From DAOUJI01 sp965219565 (GTDB taxonomy: Bacteria; Chloroflexota; Dehalococcoidia; Lucifugimonadales; JAGWBF01), in assembly GCA_965219565.1 (NCBI GenBank), contig OZ244780.1, forward strand, positions 2,480,001-2,544,000: a stretch of 64,000 nucleotides of DNA, given 5' to 3'. The number at the start of each line of letters is the position of its first letter. Position 1 is the stretch's first letter. Made by a program: the position numbers and the translations under genes. This document shows positions 1 to 8,671 of this stretch, piece by piece. The notes below the pieces were generated by a model. The model searched no databases and had not been told where the DNA came from. It worked only from the letters and a program-made list of their open reading frames with translations.

Positions 1-3000
1 CTGTCGCCTCAGCGACCGGTTCCACGGGGTCCAGTGCCGACCACCTGCCAAAGCTGCGCCGCCTTTGGGTTCGCCGGAATAGGCCCGCGCGTCTTCCCTT
101 TCCGTTAGATCCTTTGATGCGCCGCCGCAGAATCTCAACGCTGTCTGACGTGACCTTGCCAGCCGCCGCCAAAGTCCACAACGTTTCTTCCACGTCCGAC
201 GGGAGGCGATGTACATACGCCACAAGGTCCGACACGAAAGAGGCTCCCCGTTTGTTCAGGACTTCCAGGACTTCCTTGGGCCCGCCGTCGGGCAGCTCAT
301 CGTCTTCAGCGCCTGCGGCCAGCCAGTCCAGACATTCTCTCAACGCGAATGTGATGGGCGTGTTGCGATTGAAGTTGATTCTGCCCGAAGGAGGCGGCTC
401 GCCTTCCCGCTTCCGGGAGAGACGTCCCCAGACTATCTCACCTCCTAAGCTGAGAGAATCCAGCTGCGTGGGCTGGAGGTCGGACACGCGGGCGGCAAGA
501 ATTTCGTTCTCCCAGGCTCCGGCGGCGGCCTCGAATCCCTGAAGCTGGTCGATGACGTCCAACAGGCCGCCCTCACCTGTGAGCTGCTTGCCAACCTCCA
601 CGTGCTGCCATCTGACCAAGAACTTGATGAAGTCAGCCGCCGGGACCGGCTCGATTTCTTTCCTCAGCCTGGAGATAGTAGCCGCGTGGATTCGGGCTAG
701 GATACGCCGGTCGCACAGCTCTTCCTCGTCCAGACCTTCACGGTAACGGCCCCGGATGACCATTCCCTCAGTTTCCAGCCGGGCCACCGCCGTTTTCACC
801 CGGCCCTCGCCGATTTTCAGCAATGCTGCCAGCTCCGAGACGGCGAAGGGACCCGATGACTCGACCCAGCCCCGCACCATAGACAGAGTCACCTCGTCTT
901 CAGTGACCTCAGTTCCGGAAGACGCCGACGGAGGTGCGGGATGAATGCGGGCCGAAGGGTACGCCGCTCCCACAGCCGCCAGCGACTCAGCCGCGGCAAA
1001 GGCCGACAGACCGTCGTCCGTCTCAACCAAATATGCGCGTGACGCATCTCTGAGCTCGCTGAAATAGGCGTACAGAGCGTCGATGCTTAAGCCAGTGCGC
1101 CGTGCGCCTTCCTCTTGGGGCAGACACACCAGCGTCAGCAAAGCGTCGTGGAGCTCGTCGGCGTCCCTGATGCGGGGCCAGGCATTGGCCGATTCAGTGG
1201 CTATAGCTTCCGAGTCCAGCCTTCCCAGATCCCGGCTGTCCTCGGGCAGAGCGCGTCTCAGGGTTACCGCCCGGGCCCGCCTCTCCTCCAGGGGTGCGTC
1301 GTCCAGGAAAGCGTAGGGCATTGCGTTGAGAATCTGGTGGGAGAAGGCCGACGGCTGAACGGTGTCTCTGGCGTAGACCTGAATATCCCCGGACTCTATC
1401 GACTTGAGGAGCCTCTCGAGGCCTTCCACGTCGGAGGCATCGGTCAAACAGTCCCTCATGGTCTCGAAAACCAACGGGTGGTCAGGGAGTTCCACATGGC
1501 CCATTTGGTTGTTGTCCTGGCAGGCGACCTGGGCAGGGAACACCGCCGCCAAGAGGTCGTCCGAGCGCATTCTTTGGAGAGGCGCCGGGACCTTGGAGCC
1601 GCCTGTGTGCCTGAGAATCGCCAACGCCCTGATGACGTTCCAACGCCACCTCGTCCCAAACAGGGGCGCCTGGAGCATAGCCTGTCCTAGAACGTCTCTG
1701 GCATTGGCGGACTTGAGCAAGGAAAAGGTGTCCGATACGGGAAAGGAGAGTTGCGGGTCAAGGGAGAAATTAAGGCCGTCGTCGGTGGCCGAGGCCTGCA
1801 GTTCGAAATCGAAGGTGCGGCAGATATTCTTCCTCAGGGCCATTCCCCAGGCCCGGTTGATGCGTGACCCTAATGGAGCATGAATGACCAGTTGCATCCC
1901 GCCGCTTTCGTCGAAGAACCGCTCGGCGACGATTCGGTTTCCGGTGGGCACCATTCCAAGGACACGTTTGCCTTCCTCGATATAGGCGACCATCTGCCCA
2001 GCGGCTTCCTCGGAAACTCCGGCGGCATGCATCAGCCAGGAGCGGGCCTCTCCCGGCCTGTCGAGCCGCCTGTCGATGCCGTCGCGGACGGCGGACACCT
2101 CATCGGAAAGCTCCCAGGTGCGTCCCGGCGCCTCACCCAGCCAGAAGGGAATGGTAGGAGCCTGGCCTTGGGCGTCCTCCACTCTCACCCGGCCCTGCTC
2201 GACTCTTCTGATTTTCCAGGGGGTGTTGCCCAGGAGAAACACGTCGCCGGCCATGCTCTCGATGGCGAAGTCTTCGTTTACAGTGCCCACGAAAGCGCCC
2301 TCCGGGTCCAGTACCACGTCATAGTCGGCGTTGTCCGGGATAGCTCCTCCGCTGGTCATGGCCGCTAACCCGGCTCCTCTCCTGCCTTTAAGCTTGCCGT
2401 TGACCCCGTCCCGGTGGAGATAAGCCCCTCTCCTCCCCAAGCGGTCCGAATATCCTCTGGACAACGTCTCCACCACGCTGTCGAACCTATCCCTCGGAAG
2501 GTCCTTGTAGGGGTAGGCCCGCGTGAACATTTCGTACAGGCCGTCCTCTTCCCACTCTTCCACGGAACAGGCGGCGACCATCTGCTGGGCCAGGACATCC
2601 AGCGGCCAGGGGGGAATCGACAGGGCGTCCAGGTTCCGGTCTGAGATTGCCTTCATGAGCGCCGCGCACTCGATAAGCTCGTCCCTGGTCAGAGGGAACA
2701 GCCTTCCCTTGGGTGTCCCGCCAACCGTATGCCCCGACCTGCCCACCCTTTGGAGAAGAAGACCGATAGACCGTGGAGAACCTATCTGGCACACCAGGTC
2801 CACCACCCCAACGTCTATGCCAAGCTCCAGGGAAGCGGTGGCCACGCATACTTTGATGCCCCCGGACTTGAGCTTCTCTTCGGCGTCCAGGCGTGTGGCC
2901 CTGGAAAGGCTGCCGTGATGGGCGGCCACAGAATCCTCACCCAGCCTAAGGGACAGTTGGTGGGCCACCCGCTCCACTAAACGCCGGGTGTTTACGAACA

Positions 3001-3832
3001 CTAGCGTCGTGCCGTGCTCACGGACCAAGCCAGCTATGTCATCGAGTGTGTCAGCCCAAAGCTCGTGGGTGGCGATGGGGCCCAACTCCATTTCCTTGGG
3101 GAGGGCCAGGTCGATGTCCATCTGTCGACTGTGTCCGGTGTCCACTATTGTGCACTCAGGATCGCCCGCGTCAGACATGTTGGAAGCCCCGACTAGAAGC
3201 CGGGCCACGTCTTCAATGGGCTTCTGCGTGGCGGAGAGTCCTATTCTGGTGACGGGGCCGTCGGCCAGAGAACACAGCCTTTCCACCGACAAGGCCAGGT
3301 GGGAACCTCTTTTGTCGTCGGCTACTGCGTGTATCTCGTCCAGTATGAGGGTTTTCACTCCCTTGAGTCCCCTGCGCCCGCTTTTCGAGGTCAGCAGGAT
3401 ATAGAGGGATTCCGGCGTGGTTATGAGGATGTGCGGCGGGTTCTTGGCCATCTTCTGACGCTGGGACGCGGGAGTGTCCCCAGTCCGCACCTCGGACCGA
3501 ATCTCAGGCAGCATCATACCCCGCGTTTCGGCCAGTTCGGAAATCTCCTGCAGGGGAACGGAGAGGTTCTTGTGGATGTCGTTGGAGAGAGCCTTAAGGG
3601 GTGAGACGTACACCACCTGGGTGGTTTCCGGCAGACCTTCCTCGACACCCGTACGCACCAGTCGGTCAACACAATTCAGAAAGGCGGCCAGCGTCTTGCC
3701 GGAACCGGTGGGAGCCGCTATGAGCGTATGACGGCCCTGGGCAATGGCTTCCCACCCCTCGGCCTGGGCCTGGGTGGGGGCCTGGAACCTATCCAGGAAC
3801 CAGTCTCTTACGATGGGATGAAAGTTGTCCAT
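1..3832 (-). CDS. lhr: Lhr-family DEAD/DEAH-box helicase (partial, 3' end outside window)
   Basis: This open frame runs leftward from an ATG at 3832 and is still open at the window edge, giving about 1277 residues. It begins with a Q-motif-like region and a Walker A (APTGSGKT, residues 40-47). These are followed by TTPESL, the Lhr-type DEIH box near residue 160, SATQ as motif III, and a second RecA domain ending in QRVGRSGH. A long Lhr-core region follows, with a GDVFLLGNTPWKI-type segment. Lhr proteins are ATP-dependent 3'-5' single-stranded-DNA translocases and helicases implicated in DNA repair. Bacterial long forms reach about 1500 residues, so only the C-terminal extension should be missing. 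The start lies about 10 bases after the vapC stop, so the gene may be cotranscribed with the toxin-antitoxin pair. Family assignment is firm; the cellular role is inferred. Confidence 0.93.
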   Translation of the reverse strand, partial: MDNFHPIVRDWFLDRFQAPTQAQAEGWEAIAQGRHTLIAAPTGSGKTLAAFLNCVDRLVRTGVEEGLPETTQVVYVSPLKALSNDIHKNLSVPLQEISELAETRGMMLPEIRSEVRTGDTPASQRQKMAKNPPHILITTPESLYILLTSKSGRRGLKGVKTLILDEIHAVADDKRGSHLALSVERLCSLADGPVTRIGLSATQKPIEDVARLLVGASNMSDAGDPECTIVDTGHSRQMDIDLALPKEMELGPIATHELWADTLDDIAGLVREHGTTLVFVNTRRLVERVAHQLSLRLGEDSVAAHHGSLSRATRLDAEEKLKSGGIKVCVATASLELGIDVGVVDLVCQIGSPRSIGLLLQRVGRSGHTVGGTPKGRLFPLTRDELIECAALMKAISDRNLDALSIPPWPLDVLAQQMVAACSVEEWEEDGLYEMFTRAYPYKDLPRDRFDSVVETLSRGYSDRLGRRGAYLHRDGVNGKLKGRRGAGLAAMTSGGAIPDNADYDVVLDPEGAFVGTVNEDFAIESMAGDVFLLGNTPWKIRRVEQGRVRVEDAQGQAPTIPFWLGEAPGRTWELSDEVSAVRDGIDRRLDRPGEARSWLMHAAGVSEEAAGQMVAYIEEGKRVLGMVPTGNRIVAERFFDESGGMQLVIHAPLGSRINRAWGMALRKNICRTFDFELQASATDDGLNFSLDPQLSFPVSDTFSLLKSANARDVLGQAMLQAPLFGTRWRWNVIRALAILRHTGGSKVPAPLQRMRSDDLLAAVFPAQVACQDNNQMGHVELPDHPLVFETMRDCLTDASDVEGLERLLKSIESGDIQVYARDTVQPSAFSHQILNAMPYAFLDDAPLEERRARAVTLRRALPEDSRDLGRLDSEAIATESANAWPRIRDADELHDALLTLVCLPQEEGARRTGLSIDALYAYFSELRDASRAYLVETDDGLSAFAAAESLAAVGAAYPSARIHPAPPSASSGTEVTEDEVTLSMVRGWVESSGPFAVSELAALLKIGEGRVKTAVARLETEGMVIRGRYREGLDEEELCDRRILARIHAATISRLRKEIEPVPAADFIKFLVRWQHVEVGKQLTGEGGLLDVIDQLQGFEAAAGAWENEILAARVSDLQPTQLDSLSLGGEIVWGRLSRKREGEPPPSGRINFNRNTPITFALRECLDWLAAGAEDDELPDGGPKEVLEVLNKRGASFVSDLVAYVHRLPSDVEETLWTLAAAGKVTSDSVEILRRRIKGSNGKGRRAGLFRRTQRRRSFGRWSALDPVEPVAEAT

Positions 3833-3842
3833 TAGTCGATGG

Positions 3843-4250
3843 CTATTCGCTTTCGAACGGATTTTGCAACTCCACACCAAAATCAGCGAAATCTCGCAGA
3901 TTTCTGGTAACCACAGTCAACCTGTGCACCTTGGCTGTTGCCGCGATCATGGCGTCCATTGCTAGAACGTTTGACTTTCCGTACATGAGGCGCGCCCATT
4001 CTCGGAAAATAGGGGCGTCCATCGACAAGACGCTGTACGAGGTTAGAACTTTATCGAGCCATTCCTCCAACTCTGCTGACTTTGTTCTGTCCCGACCGCG
4101 AGTGTTCTCGATTCCTGACTGTATCTCTCCCACGGTCACTGCGGATATGAAGAGCTCATACGCCGGCACGTCAGCCATCCATGCCAAGACGGCCCGATGT
4201 GGGTGTTGACGTCTCATTTCCGAAACTACATTGGTGTCGAGGAGGTACAT
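3843..4250 (-). CDS. vapC: PIN-domain ribonuclease toxin (VapC-like)
   Basis: A 135-residue PIN domain. It opens with MYLLDTNVVSE (first catalytic Asp), carries the internal Glu of VGEIQSGIE, and ends with the acidic pair of AMDAMIAATA and the Asp of RNLRDFADF. PIN-domain toxins are Mg-dependent endoribonucleases that cut tRNA or rRNA when the antitoxin is degraded. The open frame extends 28 codons further upstream, but the PIN fold starts exactly at MYLLDTN. That ATG lies four bases after the antitoxin stop, so 4250 is chosen. It forms an operon with the Phd-type antitoxin at 4255-4515. The RNA target cannot be predicted. Confidence 0.9.
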   Translation of the reverse strand: MYLLDTNVVSEMRRQHPHRAVLAWMADVPAYELFISAVTVGEIQSGIENTRGRDRTKSAELEEWLDKVLTSYSVLSMDAPIFREWARLMYGKSNVLAMDAMIAATAKVHRLTVVTRNLRDFADFGVELQNPFESE

Positions 4251-4254
4251 AGAC

Positions 4255-4515
4255 CTACTCGAACTCTGGAGCGGTCCGGAGGTGAAGTGTCCGACGCGGA
4301 GGAGTAAGCTCTTCAGTCCGCGCTTCCGGCGCAAGAAGCAGTTCTTTTAGGTTCGGCCTCGTCATCTCCTCCAGTCTCCGCCAATGTTCGATGGGAAGGA
4401 GTACGGCCGTTTCGACCCCGCGCTTGGTCACTATCTGGGGGCCATCCGACAAGCTGGCTTCAAGGAACTCGCTGAACCTCGCCTTAGCGTCTTGCACCTG
4501 CCATGTCCTACTCAT
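4255..4515 (-). CDS. Phd/YefM-family antitoxin
   Basis: An 86-residue protein with the Phd/YefM signature: MSRTWQVQDAKARFSEFL forms the first strand and helix, followed by GPQIVTKRG and TAVLLPIEHWRRLEE. The N-terminal half normally dimerises and binds the operator. The charged, disordered C-terminal tail wraps the toxin. It directly precedes a PIN toxin, the standard antitoxin-first order. A perfect palindrome about 36 bases upstream is a candidate autoregulatory operator. Confidence 0.9.
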   Translation of the reverse strand: MSRTWQVQDAKARFSEFLEASLSDGPQIVTKRGVETAVLLPIEHWRRLEEMTRPNLKELLLAPEARTEELTPPRRTLHLRTAPEFE

Positions 4516-4550
4516 GCTTCCTCCAGCGATAACTACACTGACTAGATAGA

Positions 4551-4560
4551 AGACTAGTCT
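4551..4560. promoter_or_regulatory. Candidate toxin-antitoxin operator palindrome
   Basis: AGACTAGTCT is a perfect 10-bp palindrome with a further GACTAG half-copy at 4540-4545. It lies 36-45 bases upstream of the antitoxin start, where Phd-type proteins bind to repress their own operon. The role is inferred from position and symmetry only. Confidence 0.45.
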
Positions 4561-4625
4561 ACAACACTTGAACTGTCAATGCAGGTCAATGGGCGACGCC
4601 TGTTAAGGCCAGCATGCACACGCAA

Positions 4626-5138
4626 CTACAAGTCGTACTTGTAGGCGTAGACTACGTAGTCGGGCCTGGGATGGTGGTCGAACTGAGGAACCCTTTCAAA
4701 ACCCATACGCTCATACATGCCCCTGGCGGTGGCCATGACCTGCGTCGTGTGGAGGCCAACGACAGGGATTCCCCTGGCGCGGCACATTTCCAGACACTCG
4801 TTCATCATCGCCTTGGCTACGCCCAGACCTCGGGCGTCGGGATGCACCGACACCAGTCGGATTCCGGCCCAGCCCTCGGGCCAAGACCCAGCGCCTCCCC
4901 TGTAGCCGTCCAAGTAAAGGGTGATTGAGCCAATGATGCGACCGTCCAACTCCGCCACGACCAACTCGGACTCATGGGCCCGGCTCTGCACGTCGGCCTG
5001 GCTCTGCTCGTAGCGTTCCCACCATTCCGGCGGGTAGTGGGCCTTATACTCCCGGTAGGCGGCCTGGATCACCTTGCCGACGGCATCAAATTCGTCGGCG
5101 GAGGCTGTCCTTATTTTCAATGTCCTGTTTCCCGCCAT
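4626..5138 (-). CDS. GNAT-family N-acetyltransferase
   Basis: A 170-residue GNAT fold. The central strand is AELDGRIIGSITLYLDG, followed by the beta-4 segment GIRLVSVHPDARGLGVAKAMM, in which RGLGVA is the acetyl-CoA pyrophosphate-binding motif A. VVGLHTTQVMATARGMYERMGFE forms motif B. Such enzymes transfer acetyl from acetyl-CoA to an amine of a small molecule or protein. The substrate is not apparent. Its nearest neighbours are an antitoxin upstream and, divergently, a PAC2 protein, so context does not help. Confidence 0.88.
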   Translation of the reverse strand: MAGNRTLKIRTASADEFDAVGKVIQAAYREYKAHYPPEWWERYEQSQADVQSRAHESELVVAELDGRIIGSITLYLDGYRGGAGSWPEGWAGIRLVSVHPDARGLGVAKAMMNECLEMCRARGIPVVGLHTTQVMATARGMYERMGFERVPQFDHHPRPDYVVYAYKYDL

Positions 5139-5297
5139 GAGTTTGTCTCCCCGAAACTCCGTCCCTCCAGCGGGGGAGCTCCCACAGGTATGATTATCGA
5201 CACTGACGAAAAATTATGCAAAGGTCATACTCCACACGTTTAGATTAACACCACGCGGCTGAAGGGCGAAAGGCGCATCGCTGCAAGCCACGCGGTG

Positions 5298-5324
5298 TTG
5301 GGGTCTATCGCCAAGGTGTATAAT
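5298..5324 (+). promoter_or_regulatory. Candidate sigma-70-type promoter for the PAC2 gene
   Basis: A perfect TATAAT at 5319-5324 is preceded by TTGGGG at 5298-5303 with a 15-bp spacer. The first ATG of the downstream frame (5323) overlaps this -10 box and so cannot be transcribed. This argues for translation from the ATG at 5353. Confidence 0.5.
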
Positions 5325-5352
5325 GGCACGAAGAGGCCCCGCTTTATCCACT

Positions 5353-6240
5353 ATGGACTACGTGAACATTCATGAACAGCCCGACGGCAAAGCCCGCCAT
5401 CTGATTACCAGCTTCAAAGGCTGGCCCGACGCGGGAGAGGGCGCCAGCAGCGCTCTGCGTTATCTTATTCGCAAACTCCCCGCCCGGAAGTTCGCCGAAC
5501 TCGATTCAGAGGACTTCTACGACTTCACCCAGACACGCCCGCAGACCAGCATCAACAGCCAGGGTGCGAGAGTGGTCCGCTGGCCCGCCAACGAGCTGTT
5601 CATGCAGCCTTCGGCTGACGGTTCCGAGGGCGTCATGGTCTTTCTGGGTGTGGAACCCAACCTGAAATGGCGGACCTTTGCACGGTCCGTGCTCGACGTA
5701 GCGGAAATTTCAGGGGTCGATTCGGTGATTCACGTCGGCTCTCTTCTGGACGCCGTTCCCCACACCAGGCCCGTTCAACTCACCGGGTCGTCTAACGGCG
5801 CCGACTTGAAGAAGTCGCTGGAAGGGAACCGCATCGGGACATCCAGCTACCAAGGCCCCACCGGAATCACTTCGGCCTTCATGGAGGGGTGTTCCCAGAG
5901 GGGAATAAGCTTCGCCAGTCTCTGGGGCCACATTCCTCACTACCTTCAAGCCGCCCCCAACTACCGCGTGGGCTACGCTCTGGTGGACGTATTGATCAAG
6001 TTGTTGGGGGTCTCGATACCTCTGGACGAGCTGCGTTCGGCTGCCTCCACCTTCGACGACGAGGTGGAAAAGGCGGTTTCCAAGGACAGCCAGATAAGCG
6101 CCTACGTGGGAAAACTGGAACAGCAGTACGACGAGGCCAGGTCTCTCATTCACGGAGACGCGTTACAGCCGGACGAAGTCGTGAAAGACCTGGAAGAGTT
6201 CCTGAAGGAGCAGCGCTCAGGCGGAGAAGGCTTTTATTGA
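5353..6240 (+). CDS. PAC2-family protein (proteasome assembly chaperone-like)
   Basis: About 295 residues of PAC2 type. An N-terminal segment HLITSFKGWPDAGEGASSALRYL is followed by EGVMVFLGVEPNLKWRTFA, the GVDSVIHVGSLLDAVPHTRP core and an ASLWGHIPHYLQAAPNY motif. The charged C-terminal helical tail carries the DDEVEKAVSKD-type segment. Bacterial PAC2 proteins are related to eukaryotic proteasome assembly chaperones and are common in organisms with Pup or proteasome-like systems, but their bacterial function is not established. The start at 5353 is preferred over 5323 because the latter overlaps the promoter -10 box. The gene is monocistronic and converges on the acyl-CoA-dehydrogenase-like pair. 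Confidence 0.88.
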   Translation: MDYVNIHEQPDGKARHLITSFKGWPDAGEGASSALRYLIRKLPARKFAELDSEDFYDFTQTRPQTSINSQGARVVRWPANELFMQPSADGSEGVMVFLGVEPNLKWRTFARSVLDVAEISGVDSVIHVGSLLDAVPHTRPVQLTGSSNGADLKKSLEGNRIGTSSYQGPTGITSAFMEGCSQRGISFASLWGHIPHYLQAAPNYRVGYALVDVLIKLLGVSIPLDELRSAASTFDDEVEKAVSKDSQISAYVGKLEQQYDEARSLIHGDALQPDEVVKDLEEFLKEQRSGGEGFY

Positions 6241-6265
6241 TAATTCAAGGCGATGCCCGTTTCAC

Positions 6266-7423
6266 CTAAGCGTGTTCCCAGCTTAGCTCGAACAACTGGT
6301 CGAACGCCAAAGCCCAAGGGGGCCTCAAATATCCCAGGGCGTGAACGTCCTGCCGCCATGCTCCCAGCGGCGAATGCCAGGTGTAGGCTGTCCCGCCGCT
6401 GATTTTGCACAACCGGTCCAACACCGACTCCGCCAACCTGGCTATACTCTCCTTGGCTATCAGAGCGGTGTGACGGGTCTGTGAGCCGTTTTCGGCGGCT
6501 TGCATGGCGCCTTCGAAAGCCTGGTTGATAAGCCAGGCGTCCTGCTCGGCGTAGCTCCATTCCACTTTCTGGAATGCTCTAAGGCCGCTGTCGCTGGCCA
6601 GCGAGCTCTTCATCCGCTCCCGTACGTACTCCATAGCGGCGTCCACTACACCGACGACCGAGGACAGGAACGCTCCCGCCCCCAGTCCGCCGTTGTCCTG
6701 GGCGGCTTTCTCCCGGTCGTAGGCGGGCCAGGCGCAGCGTGTGGCCGGGAAGTCGGTGAAGTGGAAGGCGTGGCTGTTGGTGGACATCATTCCATGCCCC
6801 GCCCAGGGCGCCGTCAGCTTCATGCCTGTAGAACCGTCCCAAGGGACCCCTCGGACTTCCAGGAAGAAGTTGTCCATGCCGTCCTCGTCCGCGGGCCTCG
6901 CCCGGGTGGTCATAAAGGAGGTGACGCCGGACCCGCTGCCAAAGTGCTTGGCGCCGTTGAGCAGGTAACGGTGGGGTTCTCCCGTGGTAGAAGCCGTCGC
7001 CCGGGTCTTAGCCGTATCGCCTCCGCTGCCCGGCTCGGACACTATCGTTCCCCACCAGGCGCCTTCATGAACTGTTTCAAAGACTTCTCGCCGCTGCTTG
7101 CTGAAGTCGTCGGTGAAGGGTTCAGGCGCGTTCTGGGGACGCCAGGCAGCCAGCACCAGGTGGTGCATCGCGCTGGCCAGCGCCACCGACGGGTCGCCCT
7201 TGGCAATGGTCCTGATTACCGTGCATATCGGGCGGACTGACTGGGAATAGCTTTCCCAAGCGCCTCCAAGGTCTTTCGGCGCCGCCATCAAGTGGTAGCC
7301 TATCTCTCGCAGCCGCTGGAAGTCCTCTGGATCAGCCTCGGTCCGCCGTTGGCGTTCGTCGCGGGTCGCGGCGAAGTCGTGCGCCACGTCGTGGGCCTTG
7401 TCCACGATGCTCTGTATGTCCAT
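6266..7423 (-). CDS. Acyl-CoA dehydrogenase-superfamily flavoprotein (DszC/monooxygenase-like)
   Basis: A 385-residue protein with the acyl-CoA dehydrogenase architecture: an N-terminal helical domain, a middle beta-domain (GTIVSEPGSGGDTAKTRATAS, then YLLNGAKHFGSGSGVTSFM) and a C-terminal helical bundle. The ending ALGYLRPPWALAFDQLFELSW replaces the usual YEGT region, so the catalytic Glu of true dehydrogenases is absent. This resembles flavin-dependent monooxygenases of the DszC or hydroxylase branch, which use reduced flavin and O2. It lies four bases downstream of a second, related gene (7427-8605), and the two probably form one operon. The substrate is unknown. It could still be a hydrolase or an alternative-base dehydrogenase. 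Confidence 0.82.
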   Translation of the reverse strand: MDIQSIVDKAHDVAHDFAATRDERQRRTEADPEDFQRLREIGYHLMAAPKDLGGAWESYSQSVRPICTVIRTIAKGDPSVALASAMHHLVLAAWRPQNAPEPFTDDFSKQRREVFETVHEGAWWGTIVSEPGSGGDTAKTRATASTTGEPHRYLLNGAKHFGSGSGVTSFMTTRARPADEDGMDNFFLEVRGVPWDGSTGMKLTAPWAGHGMMSTNSHAFHFTDFPATRCAWPAYDREKAAQDNGGLGAGAFLSSVVGVVDAAMEYVRERMKSSLASDSGLRAFQKVEWSYAEQDAWLINQAFEGAMQAAENGSQTRHTALIAKESIARLAESVLDRLCKISGGTAYTWHSPLGAWRQDVHALGYLRPPWALAFDQLFELSWEHA

Positions 7424-7426
7424 GCG

Positions 7427-8605
7427 CTACCCTTCCTGTGCCGGCGGCGGGAAGAGAATCGGCGTCATGCTCTGGTACGCGGCGTCGTTTGCTATGCCCA
7501 TTACCACTCCGGCCCGGGCGTCGCGGAAGTAGCGCTCGAAGGGAAGCCTGCCTGCGAACGCGGTCCCTCCGAACATGGTCATGAGGTCCTGGGTGACCCT
7601 GGTGGCCGCTTCCGCGCAGACCACCTTGGCCTGGAAGTAGGGCAGGGCCGACGGGGAGCGGTCCTGGTCAAAGGCCGACGCTGCCGACAGAAGCAGGGCC
7701 CGCGCAGCCTCTATCTGGGCGCTCATCTCCCCCATGCGCCGTTGGTTCAAAACGGCGTCGATGCGCCGTGCTCCGCTGGGATGAACTCGTCCCGCCTCCT
7801 CGACTCCCAGCTCGAACGCGCCTGAGGCGATTCCCAGATAAGCGGCTGCGTAGGTCAGGGCCAACACAGGGCGGAAGAACCCGGTTGTATCATCCTGCAC
7901 CTTGTGCTCGGACCCCAGCCGGTATTCCTCAGGCACGAACCCCGAGAAACGCACCGGGGAGCTGTTGTTGCCCCTCATGCCCAGTCCGGTCCAGGGTTCC
8001 ACCACTTCCACGTCCATCTCGTTGGCGGCCACGAAGAGAAGAGTCCCGTCGGTCTGTGGAGTGTCGGCGCCGACTCTGCACCTGAACATATAGTGGGTGG
8101 CCTTGCCGGCGGAGGTTACGAAGGACTTGCGAACATTGTCGACCTGGTAGCCTCCAGGAGCTCTCTCCACAGAGGAACTGTCGCTGGCCGGGGTCCAGTC
8201 GGCTCCCTGACCGGAGGACTCGCCTCCGGCGACTGTCGTGAACACCTCGCCCCTGGACATTGGCTGGACGAACTTGTCCACCTGAAACGGCGTCGGGATG
8301 CGGGCTACTATCTCCGCCGCTTCCAGGTGCATTTTGTAGCACATCGCGGTGGACGGGCATTTCTTGGAAAGCTCCTCCACGACCAGGCACGTGGTGACGA
8401 GGTCCTCTCCGAAGCCCCCATGCTCCTTGGACACCCGCAGCGCCCAAAGCCCCTCTCGTTTGAGAGCGTTCAGCGACTCTTCGGGATATTGGGCGTTGCG
8501 GTCCACCTCCGCCGCCCTGGGGGCCAACTCCTGCTGGGCTATGTCGGCGGCGCGCTCTCTCCATTCTTGTTGTTGAGCAGTTAGGGGGAAGTAGCTCATA
8601 CTCAT
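7427..8605 (-). CDS. Acyl-CoA dehydrogenase-family flavoprotein lacking the canonical catalytic Glu
   Basis: A 392-residue acyl-CoA dehydrogenase fold. The first helical domain includes LNALKREGLWALRVSKEHGGFG, the middle domain includes AGGESSGQGADWTPA and KSFVTSAGKATHYMF, and the C-terminal part includes MTMFGGTAFAGRLPFERYFRDARAGVVMGIANDAA. In typical family members the segment after FRDAR reads IYEGT and supplies the base; here it reads VVMGIAN, so the enzyme is probably not a standard alpha,beta-dehydrogenase. It is first in a two-gene leftward operon with the DszC-like gene and lies just downstream of a major facilitator gene. Uptake and oxidation of one substrate is possible but inferred. 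Confidence 0.82.
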   Translation of the reverse strand: MSMSYFPLTAQQQEWRERAADIAQQELAPRAAEVDRNAQYPEESLNALKREGLWALRVSKEHGGFGEDLVTTCLVVEELSKKCPSTAMCYKMHLEAAEIVARIPTPFQVDKFVQPMSRGEVFTTVAGGESSGQGADWTPASDSSSVERAPGGYQVDNVRKSFVTSAGKATHYMFRCRVGADTPQTDGTLLFVAANEMDVEVVEPWTGLGMRGNNSSPVRFSGFVPEEYRLGSEHKVQDDTTGFFRPVLALTYAAAYLGIASGAFELGVEEAGRVHPSGARRIDAVLNQRRMGEMSAQIEAARALLLSAASAFDQDRSPSALPYFQAKVVCAEAATRVTQDLMTMFGGTAFAGRLPFERYFRDARAGVVMGIANDAAYQSMTPILFPPPAQEG

Positions 8606-8671
8606 TCCTTGCTCTTCAAGTTGTCAATCGGTTATACCCGATCGGTCTAGTCGGCTAACCCTCTATCCGGG

